This document shows, piece by piece, positions 36,697-45,363 of a stretch of DNA of 64,000 nt. The position numbers and the translations under genes are program-made. Source of the DNA: Thalassotalea nanhaiensis (GTDB taxonomy: Bacteria; Pseudomonadota; Gammaproteobacteria; Enterobacterales; Alteromonadaceae); assembly GCF_031583575.1 (NCBI RefSeq), contig NZ_CP134146.1:3100001-3164000 (forward strand). Reading direction: 5' to 3'. The notes below the pieces were generated by a model. That model was given only the letters and a program-made list of their open reading frames with translations, was not told the origin of the DNA and ran no database searches. How positions within the stretch are numbered: the first letter of the stretch is position 1; each line of letters starts with the position of its first letter.

Positions 36697-37143
36697 GGTT
36701 CCCAATATATAGTCCCCGATTATCCCCCTTAATTAATAATTCTAACTAACATCTTTCAGAGTTAAATCTAAAAATAAACCACGGAGCGAAGCGACCCGAA
36801 CGGCAGAGCCGTGAGGAGCTAAACGAACGATAAGATTCTTAAGCTCTCGACCTTCGGTCTCGGTTCCGCGACTTCGTCGCTACACGTATTATTTAGAGGT
36901 TTTTTAATACTGAATATTAGGTAATAACTTAGCTTGTAAATGTTCAGCTTATGCGAGCGCAGCGAGGCAGGATTATGGATGGCTTACCGAGAAAGATCTT
37001 AGCTAATACCTTAAAACACCTATAAATCCTATTATCTCCTTCGATATTAAACGATCTTAATTATCCAGTACGAATACCAACGATATAGTTTTCCGTCCGA
37101 ATTTAGGCTTTAAAAGCGGTTAAATACTTACTAATTTAGTTTT
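36697..37143. other. non-coding region with many short palindromes
   Basis: Contains GAGCGAAGCGAC, CGGCAGAGCCG, GACCTTCGGTC, GACTTCGTCGC and GCGAGCGCAGCGAGG-type sequences, several of which are perfect or near-perfect small hairpins. No open frame is supported. It separates the two small operons of element 1 and may include a replication or packaging signal; this is a suggestion only. Confidence 0.5.
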
Positions 37144-37170
37144 CAGTTATCACGCCCTAATAGAGAGGAA
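37144..37170 (+). repeat. 27-bp leader repeat, copy 2
   Basis: Same sequence as 35870-35896 with one change, 30 bases upstream of the 37200 start. Confidence 0.9.
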
Positions 37171-37199
37171 AGAACTAACTTTAAAGGAACATTAATAAA

Positions 37200-37601
37200 A
37201 TGAATGATTTATCAATGTCTTTTAAATCAGCACTATATTTTGATGCTTTAATCAGATCTGAAATAAATGCTAATTTTCAAGACGTTAAATACCCCGAAAG
37301 CTTTAAAATTGAAGAGCTTTCAAATACCGAAGTATTAATCCATATAGATGGTCAAAGTCTTATAGGCAATTTATCGCTTCCGATCAAGACTGATCAAAAC
37401 GGCAGGAAATTGTTAAGTGGCATACTTCGTCATTTTAGAACTTTAGGTTTAACGCCAGCCGTGCAGGGGAAATTTAATAACTATCCTAAATCTTACTTTT
37501 TAGTCATTAACCGCACAGGTAACGATGGTAAGCAAAATAAGTTAATTTTCACTTACATTAATTCTGAGCTTCATTTTTATAAGGAGGTAATAAATGCCTG
37601 A
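37200..37601 (+). CDS. unknown 133-aa protein, possible paralogue of the 36200 product
   Basis: AAAGGA lies about 11 bases before the ATG. No recognised domain. The C-terminal I-F-T-Y-I-N-S-E-L-H-F-Y matches in pattern the I-F-A-Y-I-N-G-K-K-Y-I end of the 36200 product, and both genes sit behind the 27-bp repeat. It overlaps the next start by eight bases, so the four genes 37200-38203 form one operon. Confidence 0.6.
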   Translation: MNDLSMSFKSALYFDALIRSEINANFQDVKYPESFKIEELSNTEVLIHIDGQSLIGNLSLPIKTDQNGRKLLSGILRHFRTLGLTPAVQGKFNNYPKSYFLVINRTGNDGKQNKLIFTYINSELHFYKEVINA

Positions 37602-37947
37602 TAAAGTAATTAACCGCAAACATAGCCCCGAAACTAAAGCCAAAATATCTGCTTCAATGACAGGCAAAAATAACCCTCGCTTTGGAGCTAAATTAACCGA
37701 CAACCATAAAAAGGCTTTAACTAAAGGGCGAATTAAAGCTCAAGCCGAAGGTAAGATGGGTAGACCTATCGTTAATCCTAAAATTACGGTAAACGGTTAT
37801 TCATTTCAGCTAACCAACAATGTTAAAACCGCTACTTTTAATGGCATAAAAGCGATCCTCGCTCATTCAAAATTAAACCCTAATGGTTACTTTAATAATG
37901 AATGGTTTGCTAGGAGAAATATCACCATAAAATTTTTAAACAAGTAA
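37594..37947 (+). CDS. NUMOD3-motif DNA-binding protein
   Basis: 117 aa with an AAGGAGG ribosome site six bases upstream. The segment H-S-P-E-T-K-A-K-I-S-A-S-M-T-G-K-N-N-P is a NUMOD3 motif, a DNA-binding module normally found beside GIY-YIG or HNH domains in homing endonucleases. Here no nuclease domain follows; the C-terminal part (G-Y-S-F-Q-L...F-N-G-I-K-A-I) looks like another helical, NUMOD1-like DNA-binding portion. A free-standing DNA-binding protein, perhaps a regulator or partner of a separate nuclease. Confidence 0.75.
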   Translation: MPDKVINRKHSPETKAKISASMTGKNNPRFGAKLTDNHKKALTKGRIKAQAEGKMGRPIVNPKITVNGYSFQLTNNVKTATFNGIKAILAHSKLNPNGYFNNEWFARRNITIKFLNK

Positions 37948-37956
37948 GGACTACAT

Positions 37957-38046
37957 ATGTCGAAACAATCCAACTACCGACGACAATTTTTCTTATTAAA
38001 ACGTAAGGCTGAAAAGGAACAACCTAATGAATCAATCAACCCGTGA
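37957..38046 (+). CDS. 29-aa basic mini-protein
   Basis: AAGGA six bases upstream of ATG and tight packing between two NUMOD3 genes support translation. Highly basic (M-S-K-Q-S-N-Y-R-R-Q-F-F-L-L-K-R-K). It overlaps the next gene by 20 bases and may also serve to couple its translation. No family. Confidence 0.5.
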   Translation: MSKQSNYRRQFFLLKRKAEKEQPNESINP

Positions 38047-38203
38047 AAAATTAAGCCTAGCCCTTAAAGGGCGTAAACTAAGTAAATCCCATGTTCGTAA
38101 TATGCGTAAAGCTTTAACTGGGCGAAAAATGACTGACGAAACTAAAGCTAAAATGTCTGAGTCTGCCAAACAACGCCATGCTAGAGAAAAACTAATCGCT
38201 TAA
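38027..38203 (+). CDS. 58-aa protein made of two NUMOD3-like repeats
   Basis: AAGGA eight bases upstream of ATG. Two copies of the NUMOD3 pattern fill the protein: R-E-K-L-S-L-A-L-K-G-R-K and D-E-T-K-A-K-M-S-E-S-A-K, with M-R-K-A-L-T-G-R-K between. A minimal basic DNA-binding peptide without nuclease. It ends convergently on the HNH gene, sharing four bases. Confidence 0.65.
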   Translation: MNQSTREKLSLALKGRKLSKSHVRNMRKALTGRKMTDETKAKMSESAKQRHAREKLIA

Positions 38204-38910
38204 ATAAAAATATTATTCCGGTGATATTCTAAATATGGCTTATGCTCTTCTTTAATAAATCTAAGACTTAATTTATCGGTTATCTGCAACGCTTCAATTT
38301 CTTGAATAGATAATAACTTCGATATTTTAATCAAACCGTTATTATTAAAAGTAATTAACCCTCGGTCGAATAGCCGATCTAAATTAGGCGCTAATAATAA
38401 ACCATTATATTTGTCGACCTTTTCAGTATTCGAAGAAACGCTCCAAGGCTTAATATGTGAAGCATTTAATAATTCTGTTCTCTTAAGAGCAGTAACAGAA
38501 CAAGAGCCCCATAATTCGATTAAAGCATCCCTATATTTACCTTGACCTAATCGCGTTTCAATTTCGCGTACTTTAGTCACATCTAGGGGCGTAGCTATTA
38601 TTTGTTCAATATCAGTTATTGAATCATTAACCCCAGTATAAGAACTAGCAAACTTAATATATTTATTAATTGCTGACTTAAAACTAGATATGTCATTGAG
38701 TAATTGGTATTTATCTCTTTTTTCTCGGTTAGCCTTCAATTCTTCAAGCTTAACCTCTGCAATATTTTTATCTAACGAAAAATCTATTAGCAGCCCTTGG
38801 GAAGAAACATACCTTAGCCAAGATATATAGTTATTCTTCGACTGATTGGAGTTAGGTCCTTGCTCACGCATAAATTGCCAGAATTCAGTTTCTTTATAAA
38901 TTACGTCCAT
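38200..38910 (-). CDS. HNH endonuclease (HNH_2 type)
   Basis: 236 aa. The C-terminal half has the HNH_2 pattern: C-S-V-T at 137-140, S-H-I-K-P-W at 151-156 and N-G-L-L-L-A-P-N-L-D-R-L-F-D-R-G at 169-184, which together give the His-Asn-His metal-binding finger. The N-terminal half is helical without a named domain. Such HNH_2 proteins occur as restriction-type enzymes and as phage or plasmid nucleases. It faces the NUMOD3 genes, so the NUMOD3 proteins and this nuclease could be separated halves of a homing-type activity; that is a guess. Confidence 0.8.
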   Translation of the reverse strand: MDVIYKETEFWQFMREQGPNSNQSKNNYISWLRYVSSQGLLIDFSLDKNIAEVKLEELKANREKRDKYQLLNDISSFKSAINKYIKFASSYTGVNDSITDIEQIIATPLDVTKVREIETRLGQGKYRDALIELWGSCSVTALKRTELLNASHIKPWSVSSNTEKVDKYNGLLLAPNLDRLFDRGLITFNNNGLIKISKLLSIQEIEALQITDKLSLRFIKEEHKPYLEYHRNNIFI

Positions 38911-39332
38911 TTACTACCTAATACGGTTGTCGTTATGTCATTCAGTTTATCGCTAAGATAATACTTGAGGCTTTGTTGATAGGTTAGCAAACAAAATGAT
39001 AAAGGTCATAAGTTATTGTCTTTCTGAGGTAGTCTGCTGCTACCCCTTATGGCTATGGTGTCTATTGAGTTTTATAAAATGTAATAAAGCCCTTCAATAT
39101 ACAGGGGGGCTGTCATAAAAAACCAGGCATTAACTGGCCTAACCCGCGCTTACTTAATTTTACACGTATTTTAACCAGCTAACGTCACTAATCACATTAC
39201 GATTAAAAGCCATAAAAACCGCTAATTCTTCGCCATATAACGGCAAAAACCACTGAGTTAGTAGGCTTGTATCACAAAGCAATAAATCTAACCGTTTTAC
39301 CCACTAAATTTCACCCTATTAAAGGATTAACT
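38911..39332. other. intergenic region upstream of the HNH and 39333 genes
   Basis: 422 bases. Contains the hairpin-like AGCCC...GGGGGGCT (about 39087-39111) and CCAGGCATTAACTGGCC. It should hold two divergent promoters. An in-frame ATG at 39267 exists, but the later start with a good ribosome site is preferred. No gene seen. Confidence 0.4.
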
Positions 39333-39878
39333 ATGACAAAAGCTCTATACCTTCGCTGTGAAGAAGGCGAAATAAAATTAAACCCTGATCTCACTTACAA
39401 TGTATTTGACCAAAATATGACAGCCAAGCAATTAGCTAAACTAAATATAAATCATTTACCTTGGCTAGACCAAACGACTGCACTGCAAGAAATTGAAAAC
39501 TTCCAAAAACTCTCGATACTTTACCACCCTGATATTGTTAGCTCTTTAATTACCGAAGAAGAAAACTCTATTTATTGGGGGAAAAGAGAGCATGAAGCAC
39601 TCATTATCTTTAGGCGTGAAACCGTTAATAAAAGTGAAGATGATTTGTCTGAGTCTCAGCGCAAACGATTAATCGCTTCGCCTTACGATATAACCGCGAA
39701 TAAGGCGAGAGTTAAGAAGCACTCTATCATTAAGCAATTAGTTAGCCTTGGTTACCACAAAGATTCAGCGCAAAGTCTTTTTGATGATTTTATGGATAAG
39801 AACGGCATTGGTCACATGAACCTAAAAGCAGGCGATATTGTGACTTTGATTGATGAATTTACCCTAGAGAAAAACTAA
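39333..39878 (+). CDS. unknown 181-aa protein upstream of the capsid gene
   Basis: The start is chosen at 39333 (AAGGA six bases upstream); an ATG 22 codons earlier lacks a ribosome site. Soluble, acidic, mixed alpha/beta, without recognised motif. Its position before the capsid gene makes a head-related role (scaffold, protease or minor head protein) conceivable, but no catalytic Ser/His pattern of a prohead protease is evident. Separated from the capsid gene by 335 bases. Confidence 0.55.
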   Translation: MTKALYLRCEEGEIKLNPDLTYNVFDQNMTAKQLAKLNINHLPWLDQTTALQEIENFQKLSILYHPDIVSSLITEEENSIYWGKREHEALIIFRRETVNKSEDDLSESQRKRLIASPYDITANKARVKKHSIIKQLVSLGYHKDSAQSLFDDFMDKNGIGHMNLKAGDIVTLIDEFTLEKN

Positions 39879-40213
39879 CGTACTCCTAAAGCCTATTTGA
39901 AGTTTAAGTAGGTTTTGTGGGTATTGGTTCCCCCTTCCTACGATAGAAAAGCCTGAGCATGCGTATTCACTGCTTACCCCCTAAAAATCCCCTTAAAACT
40001 TAAATTATTAACTAAGCATTTTTCAACAATTTGATATTTTCGGATGCATAGCTACTTTGCGGAGGTTTAAGTTTTGGTGGGGGTTTCTAACTGTCAGACA
40101 GGCAGTAATGCGATCTAATAGCTATTAGTTCACTTCGTGTAAGTCGCGCCTATGCGTGCAACTTATTTAAACGTAAACCCCAAACTCGCAAGTAAGCGAT
40201 AAAGGTAAAAAAT
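39879..40213. promoter_or_regulatory. 335-bp leader of the capsid gene with palindromes
   Basis: Non-coding. Holds CTGTC-A-GACAG and the perfect 14-bp palindrome CTAATAGCTATTAG at 40115-40128, which could be an operator. A weak stem pairs AAGCCTA with TAGGTTT near 39890-39915. The capsid start at 40214 is preceded by AAAGG. Confidence 0.5.
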
Positions 40214-41494
40214 ATGAAAATTAAAACCTATGCACAATACCAAGCTGCATTAGCAAAAATTAAAGCAATTATCGGCAATGAAATGGATCACACAACCATT
40301 AACCGCCTAAAAAGCCTTTCAATATCAGACGAACAGAAATTACGTCAAATTGGCTCGGCATTAAATGAAGTCTGCGATAGTGATATTGCAGAAATGAAAT
40401 CTGCTCATTTAGCACTTCGCCTTAAAGCGAAAACTATTAAGCCAACAAAATCTAAAAGCCAATTAAAGACTAAAAGTAAGAAGGTAAATGACGTGAAAAA
40501 ACAATTAAAAACCACAACTAAAGCAGAGCGTGATAATCATTTACGCGGTAAAGCCCTTTTATCTTCGGATGCTGCTGTAGCGATTGATAAGTCGCTTCAA
40601 TTAAAAGTTATTGAACGCGCTCGCGCGGTTGGTGGACTATTCGCAGATGTAAATATTGAAGTTGTTGATAGCCTAATTGTTAAAGCTAATCCTGTCGCCC
40701 TAACCGCAGCACAAGTTGCAGCTTATACAGAAAGTGACGGTTCAGTCGCATTTGTTCGCGGTCAAACAGGTTTAGGAACGATGGTTCAGCCTACGGTTTA
40801 TACGGGCAAAAATGAATTTAAAGATTACATTTCTAAAGAAGTCATTAACGATGTTCACGTAGACGTTGAAGGTTGGCTTTTAAATCAAATGTCACGTTCT
40901 TTTAATAATGAGTTTGCCATTCAATTTGTCGCTGGTGATGAAACAACGAATAAAGAGTTTATGGGAATATTCGGTAATCGCTTCCATACCACTAATTCAT
41001 TTGTTGCGGATAGCTCCCGCGATATTGAAACCCTTGGCGCTTTTGATAGTAAAGTTAATGGTTCATTAGGTGGCGCAGACCCAAGCGTTGCAGGTAATGC
41101 CGTTGACAATATACGTGATTTTATCGACACCCTACCGACTGAGCATAGAGATGGCGCTAAGTTGTATATGCATAAAAGCGTATTAAGCCATATTCGAAAA
41201 CTTAAAACTCTTGAAGGCGCTTCTTTAGTCGTTAACGGAAAAATTGACGATTTTGACGTTGTTCTTGATGACATGATGCCAGCCTATGACGAAGTTGCGG
41301 CAGTAGCCGAACCATTAATTCTTTTCGGTAAAGTAAACGAAGCTTTTGCTGTTAAGTCTCATGCCTCAGAGCTAGATATTAACCCGTATAAAATTGATGG
41401 TGCTGTTGCCTATGAAGAGGTTCAACGTATGTCCTCATTCATCAAAGACAATAACGCACTTCGAATATTCTTTGCAGGTACTAAAGCACCATAA
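40214..41494 (+). CDS. HK97-fold phage major capsid protein
   Basis: 426 aa. An N-terminal helical delta-like domain (1-70) and a Lys-rich linker (71-100) precede the capsid domain. The domain is recognised from the E-loop region V-Y-T-G-K-N-E-F-K-D-Y-I-S at 195-207, the spine helix with E-G-W-L-L-N-Q-M (219-226), F-V-A-G-D-E-T-T-N-K-E-F-M-G-I at 238-252 and L-Y-M-H-K-S-V-L-S-H-I-R-K-L-K at 317-331. F-D-V-V-L-D-D-M-M-P at 347-356 and I-L-F-G-K-V-N-E-A-F at 369-378 complete it. This is full length for the HK97 family and has no visible disruption. Remarkably, no terminase, portal, protease or tail gene is near. It is monocistronic, with its own leader and terminator, so it is probably expressed on its own. 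Confidence 0.9.
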   Translation: MKIKTYAQYQAALAKIKAIIGNEMDHTTINRLKSLSISDEQKLRQIGSALNEVCDSDIAEMKSAHLALRLKAKTIKPTKSKSQLKTKSKKVNDVKKQLKTTTKAERDNHLRGKALLSSDAAVAIDKSLQLKVIERARAVGGLFADVNIEVVDSLIVKANPVALTAAQVAAYTESDGSVAFVRGQTGLGTMVQPTVYTGKNEFKDYISKEVINDVHVDVEGWLLNQMSRSFNNEFAIQFVAGDETTNKEFMGIFGNRFHTTNSFVADSSRDIETLGAFDSKVNGSLGGADPSVAGNAVDNIRDFIDTLPTEHRDGAKLYMHKSVLSHIRKLKTLEGASLVVNGKIDDFDVVLDDMMPAYDEVAAVAEPLILFGKVNEAFAVKSHASELDINPYKIDGAVAYEEVQRMSSFIKDNNALRIFFAGTKAP

Positions 41495-41527
41495 CCTAGC
41501 TATAAATCAGCTAAAAACCACTAATTC

Positions 41528-41551
41528 AAGGGGCTAATTCAGCCCCTTTTT
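41528..41551 (+). terminator. intrinsic terminator after the capsid gene
   Basis: AAGGGGCT / AGCCCCTT (41528-41535, 41541-41548) with loop AATTC and a T run. Confidence 0.9.
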
Positions 41552-41611
41552 AATATCCAATACAAAACATCACCGTATCCATACGGGATTAAATAAAATA
41601 GGAAAATAACT

Positions 41612-42217
41612 ATGTCTTTACGTGACAAATTACGCACTCGCCAAAGCAATATCACCGTTCTTGGCTCAGATAAAGAAAACGAAAATGTTTACGGTTTAAA
41701 TGCTACGTCGAATGAAAATAAATTAGCGATCTGGAATGACCTTTTAAAGTCTGAACGAACGCAATTATCTTATGGTTCAATATCACTTAGGGGCGTTAGC
41801 GGAACCGTTACTGGTAAACGCGAATATCAAATGATGTCCATGCTCATCGGTGATACATTAACTTCAAGTACTTCTGTCGATATAGCCAAGCGTTATATTG
41901 ATACTTACGACAAGGGCAGCAAGCACGATAATGTCGTATTTAATGAAGGCAATTATAAAGCTTACGGCTGCCACCACGCTAAAAAGCCGTTTATTCCATC
42001 GGAAATGAAAGAAGAAAGTGTTCAGGTTTATGTAGTAGATCGCGTAGATACCCAAACGGGCGAAAAGATTGGTCGATATGTAAAAATGACCAAGTCGGAA
42101 GCTGCCGATTATCATGCCAAGCAAACGGCTGAATATAAAGCAGGCAAAAATACGATTGAAACTCTAATGGGTGATCCAAGTAAACGCGCAAAGCTTGAAG
42201 CTTTATTGGCTGAATAA
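41612..42217 (+). CDS. unknown 201-aa protein downstream of the capsid gene
   Basis: AGGAAAATAACT precedes the ATG. Soluble, no recognised domain. It follows the capsid terminator and is translationally linked to the next gene, whose ATG overlaps its stop. Candidate head-decoration or host-interaction protein by position only. Contains a C-x-H-H cluster (Y-G-C-H-H) and a Lys-rich middle part. Confidence 0.55.
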   Translation: MSLRDKLRTRQSNITVLGSDKENENVYGLNATSNENKLAIWNDLLKSERTQLSYGSISLRGVSGTVTGKREYQMMSMLIGDTLTSSTSVDIAKRYIDTYDKGSKHDNVVFNEGNYKAYGCHHAKKPFIPSEMKEESVQVYVVDRVDTQTGEKIGRYVKMTKSEAADYHAKQTAEYKAGKNTIETLMGDPSKRAKLEALLAE

Positions 42218-42570
42218 TGCCATTAAATATAAAGTTATTACCGCCAACTAAAGTTACCCTTCCTATTGCACCACTTAAGTATCAACGCAAAATCTGCCAA
42301 TTTGAAAGGCGTTATTTAGCTAAAGGTGGCGTTCATGAGTATTTAGTCACTACGTCATCATTACGATATTTAGTACGTGAATTTTGCTATTTTCGCTGTC
42401 ACGGTTGGTGCTTAGAGAGTAACGAACCGCAAACGATTCACTACTGCATGTGGGAAGGTCGTTCTTACGCTATTTCAACTTTAGTAGGATGGGGCAATCG
42501 TAAGCATAAAAACTTTAAGCGTATAGATCGTATTTGCCTAGTGGAAGTGGAAGATAGGAAATATAGCTGA
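42217..42570 (+). CDS. unknown 117-aa Cys- and aromatic-rich protein
   Basis: Starts at the TAATG overlap with the preceding gene. Basic, with several Cys and Trp residues (F-C-Y-F-R-C-H-G-W-C-L-E, then H-Y-C-M-W-E-G), which could bind a metal. No family recognised. A bidirectional terminator follows. Confidence 0.55.
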   Translation: MPLNIKLLPPTKVTLPIAPLKYQRKICQFERRYLAKGGVHEYLVTTSSLRYLVREFCYFRCHGWCLESNEPQTIHYCMWEGRSYAISTLVGWGNRKHKNFKRIDRICLVEVEDRKYS

Positions 42571-42595
42571 ATCACTTACCAAAAGTGAGTAAATC

Positions 42596-42636
42596 AAAAA
42601 AGCCAATATAGTGTTAAACTATATTGGCTTTTTATT
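42596..42636. terminator. bidirectional intrinsic terminator
   Basis: AGCCAATATAGT (42601-42612) and ACTATATTGGCT (42618-42629) pair perfectly; A run on the left and T run on the right serve both convergent genes. Confidence 0.9.
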
Positions 42637-42648
42637 TCAACAATAACA

Positions 42649-43299
42649 TTAATCGTTTAGATACATTTTCTTAGCTAACTCTTGCTTACGGATTAATTCA
42701 CTGAAGTTAAACCGACCACCTTCAGTAAATTCGCAAAAATCACTATAACCTTTATTTATAGTTAATTTAGCTCTGTCTTTTAATAAATTTTTATTAAAAA
42801 GATCTTGGTTACCTTCAACCACATTAGGAGTTACTTTAATATTCTTCGTTTCATTAACAGTAGCACTTGCAAGCTGACTTTTAGCAGCTTTTATTGCCCT
42901 ATATTTAGTTTCAAACTTAAAAATAAATTCCCCTAACTCATTAACAGTACGAACATTATAAAAATCATAATCAATAAAAGTATTCCCGTTAGAGGTTCTT
43001 TTATCAAGACTTAATGCTTTCACCGTTTCTTCAAAAATAGAATCATTTTCAGCTTTTTTAAAATAGGTAATTCTAGGGTTCGAACCACATCTATTTATAA
43101 ATCGGTTATCCGCTAGCGTGACACGAATAGGTGACAGCTGATTTTTAATGTGAAACAACTTTCGAGCCTCTATAAAACCAACTTTTATTAGCTCATCTCT
43201 CCATTCAAGTTGATTTTTTGAAAAATCAGGGACTTCATTAAAAACTTCCAGCGATGATTGCTCACCAAAGGCTTCAAATTCAAACTTACTAATACTCAT
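42649..43299 (-). CDS. unknown 216-aa protein of element 1
   Basis: Soluble, charged, mostly helical, with no recognised domain. It begins with acidic/aromatic residues (M-S-I-S-K-F-E-F-E-A-F) and carries a single C-G-S-N-P-R motif. Convergent to the 42217 gene. A 450-base non-coding gap lies upstream. It could be a transcriptional or anti-phage factor; there is no evidence for either. Confidence 0.5.
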   Translation of the reverse strand: MSISKFEFEAFGEQSSLEVFNEVPDFSKNQLEWRDELIKVGFIEARKLFHIKNQLSPIRVTLADNRFINRCGSNPRITYFKKAENDSIFEETVKALSLDKRTSNGNTFIDYDFYNVRTVNELGEFIFKFETKYRAIKAAKSQLASATVNETKNIKVTPNVVEGNQDLFNKNLLKDRAKLTINKGYSDFCEFTEGGRFNFSELIRKQELAKKMYLND

Positions 43300-43749
43300 A
43301 TCTATTTTCTCCTCAAAGACATATAAAAAATATTTTTCGAGGCTAAATTAAAGAAAAAGCCAAAGCTTGTATCGCCTAAATCAAGTTATTAATTATTACT
43401 TCTAACTTGCGAACTTGGCTACGCTTTAATTTCAAAATAGCACCGAACTAACTTACGTTCTTTTCAAAGCATAGACACAAAAAATAACCTTTACAATCAA
43501 TATTTTACACAATTAAAAATACGCTAAAAACGTATGGTTTAGTAGGTAATTAAAGGACTAATTTTGCGACAACCACCCTACTACCGATTAAAGAAGAAAA
43601 GAGATTCTAACTAGCTAAATTTGCTGTTTTTGGGGCTTTTATCGTATTCTGGCTTTATAGCGTTCAAAAAAGAAACAATTAATGGACTAAGAAAGCTAAC
43701 CTCGTATAATTATTGAAACCGACAAATAAAAATTAATTAAGGCGCATTA
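43300..43749. other. 450-bp non-coding gap
   Basis: AT-rich DNA between divergent genes, with promoters presumably at each side. I see no repeat, RNA or terminator in it. Confidence 0.35.
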
Positions 43750-44151
43750 GTGAAAATAACAGCAACAACAAAAGAAGAATTTTCTGTGCAATTTCGTAAT
43801 TATCTAAACCAAGATAAGAGCCGAAATTTATGTAATATCGTTTACAAGTGGAAAGTTGAAAACAATATTCCGCGGATGAAAGGTGAAAGTAATATCCTTT
43901 ATATTGGTCAAACTAAACGTAGCCTATATGACAGGTATTCAGATAAAAGATCTTTCAATATAGAATTAACCTATTTTGAGCAATTTTATAAATATGCGAT
44001 TCAAGAATACGGTAGCTTATTTATCGAAATTTTAGCTGTTGACGATGTAAAACTAGAGGAACATCGGGAGTTAGATCATTATCGCAGTATGCACTTTGAG
44101 TATCCGCCATTAAATAGAGCTATCCCTCGAATGCAAAAAAACAATAACTAA
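43750..44151 (+). CDS. GIY-YIG-like nuclease domain protein
   Basis: 133 aa from GTG 43750 with AAGG seven bases upstream. A degenerate GIY-YIG pattern is seen: V-Y-K-W-K at 31-35 stands for the GIY strand, I-L-Y-I-G-Q-T-K-R-S-L-Y-D-R-Y at 49-63 contains YIG and the conserved Arg62, and a C-terminal Glu (L-E-E-H-R-E-L, 102-108) could bind metal. It is short, single-domain and upstream of SIR2-HerA. Possibly a homing-type or anti-phage nuclease. The domain call is moderate because the first motif is divergent. Confidence 0.6.
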   Translation: MKITATTKEEFSVQFRNYLNQDKSRNLCNIVYKWKVENNIPRMKGESNILYIGQTKRSLYDRYSDKRSFNIELTYFEQFYKYAIQEYGSLFIEILAVDDVKLEEHRELDHYRSMHFEYPPLNRAIPRMQKNNN

Positions 44152-44301
44152 TACACCTGTAAATGTAACTGCCTGTTACTTATTAGTATTTCCATAACTT
44201 CTCGCTTTATGTATAGCTTTATAATATTATTTTTATAAATATAAAAATTAAACTAGCGACATTTTTCAAGCTGGTTATATCAGCTAAAATAAAGGGACTT
44301 C

Positions 44302-45363
44302 ATGGCTATACTTAAATTATTTGAAACAAACAACGAACATTTTCAAGAATATTTTTCTCGCATTTTTCAATCCTCAAATATTAACTTCTTATTTGGTGCC
44401 GGAGCATCAAATCCAGCGATTACAGTTGCTGGAGATATAGAAAACAAAATTCAAGAGTTATACGATGAAGGAAATGTTAGCGAAGCTGAGAAAGTTGAAT
44501 ACGACTTTTTAGCGAGTGTTCAAAAAATTTGTGCAAAATTAGTTCAAGGAGCGTCCTTTCCGGCTAATAGCCATGAGATTTTAGTACTATCAAACTACGA
44601 GCTATTTTTAGACATAATTCAAGACATGCTCCAGCAAAGAAGAAACAGCTTGCTCCCTAAGAAGGTAAATATTTTTACAACAAATTATGACTTATTTGTT
44701 GAACAAGCAGCACTTAAGTTTAAAGGGTTAGTATTGAATGATGGTTTTCAAATACGTTCGACTTTGAAAAATGAATATCAATATGAAACCAGAAGCTTTA
44801 GTCGTACATTTTTTGAAACTAGTGCTTTATATGATTATAAAGTTGAGTTACCCGTTGTTAATTTATTGAAGATACATGGTTCTATGACTTGGACAATGGA
44901 TGCTCCAAACTCAGAAATAATTAAGTATAAAGCTGAAACTAACTTCCTCCCCTCAATTGAAGAACTAACCGAGGAACAAATAAAGCAACACCTTGAAAAT
45001 TACTACTTAATTTATCCTAAAAAAGAAAAATTCAAAACAACATTGTTGAATCACACTTACTACGATTTAATGAGAATTTACTCGAATGAGTTAGATAAAG
45101 AGCAAACAGTTTTGATTGCATTTGGCTTTTCATTTCAAGACGAGCATCTATTTGACTTAACCAAAAGAGCATTAAGAAATTCAACCCTTAAAATAATTAT
45201 ATTTGCATTTAACAATAGTGCAAAAGAGTTACTTCTAGAAAAATTCTCAAACTTTAACAATGTAGACATTATCTACAGAAGCAATGATGAACAAATAAAA
45301 TTTGAACAATTTAATGATGCTATGCAATGTTTCAGAGGTTCAGGAGCAAAAAAATATGCATGA
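44302..45363 (+). CDS. SIR2-domain NADase of a SIR2-HerA defence system
   Basis: 353 aa. The SIR2-like NAD-binding pattern is clear: F-L-F-G-A-G-A-S at 29-36, T-T-N-Y-D at 126-130 and the catalytic-His segment L-L-K-I-H-G-S at 188-194 (His192). In the established SIR2-HerA anti-phage system, this protein assembles with a HerA ATPase and depletes NAD+ upon infection. The following gene overlaps by eight bases and encodes that ATPase, giving the canonical pair. Confidence 0.9.
   Translation: MAILKLFETNNEHFQEYFSRIFQSSNINFLFGAGASNPAITVAGDIENKIQELYDEGNVSEAEKVEYDFLASVQKICAKLVQGASFPANSHEILVLSNYELFLDIIQDMLQQRRNSLLPKKVNIFTTNYDLFVEQAALKFKGLVLNDGFQIRSTLKNEYQYETRSFSRTFFETSALYDYKVELPVVNLLKIHGSMTWTMDAPNSEIIKYKAETNFLPSIEELTEEQIKQHLENYYLIYPKKEKFKTTLLNHTYYDLMRIYSNELDKEQTVLIAFGFSFQDEHLFDLTKRALRNSTLKIIIFAFNNSAKELLLEKFSNFNNVDIIYRSNDEQIKFEQFNDAMQCFRGSGAKKYA

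Noticed and set aside
40214-41494. encapsulin
   Set aside because: The long N-terminal delta-like domain and Lys-rich linker fit a phage capsid better; no cargo enzyme with a targeting tail was identified. A compartment role is kept only as a hypothesis.
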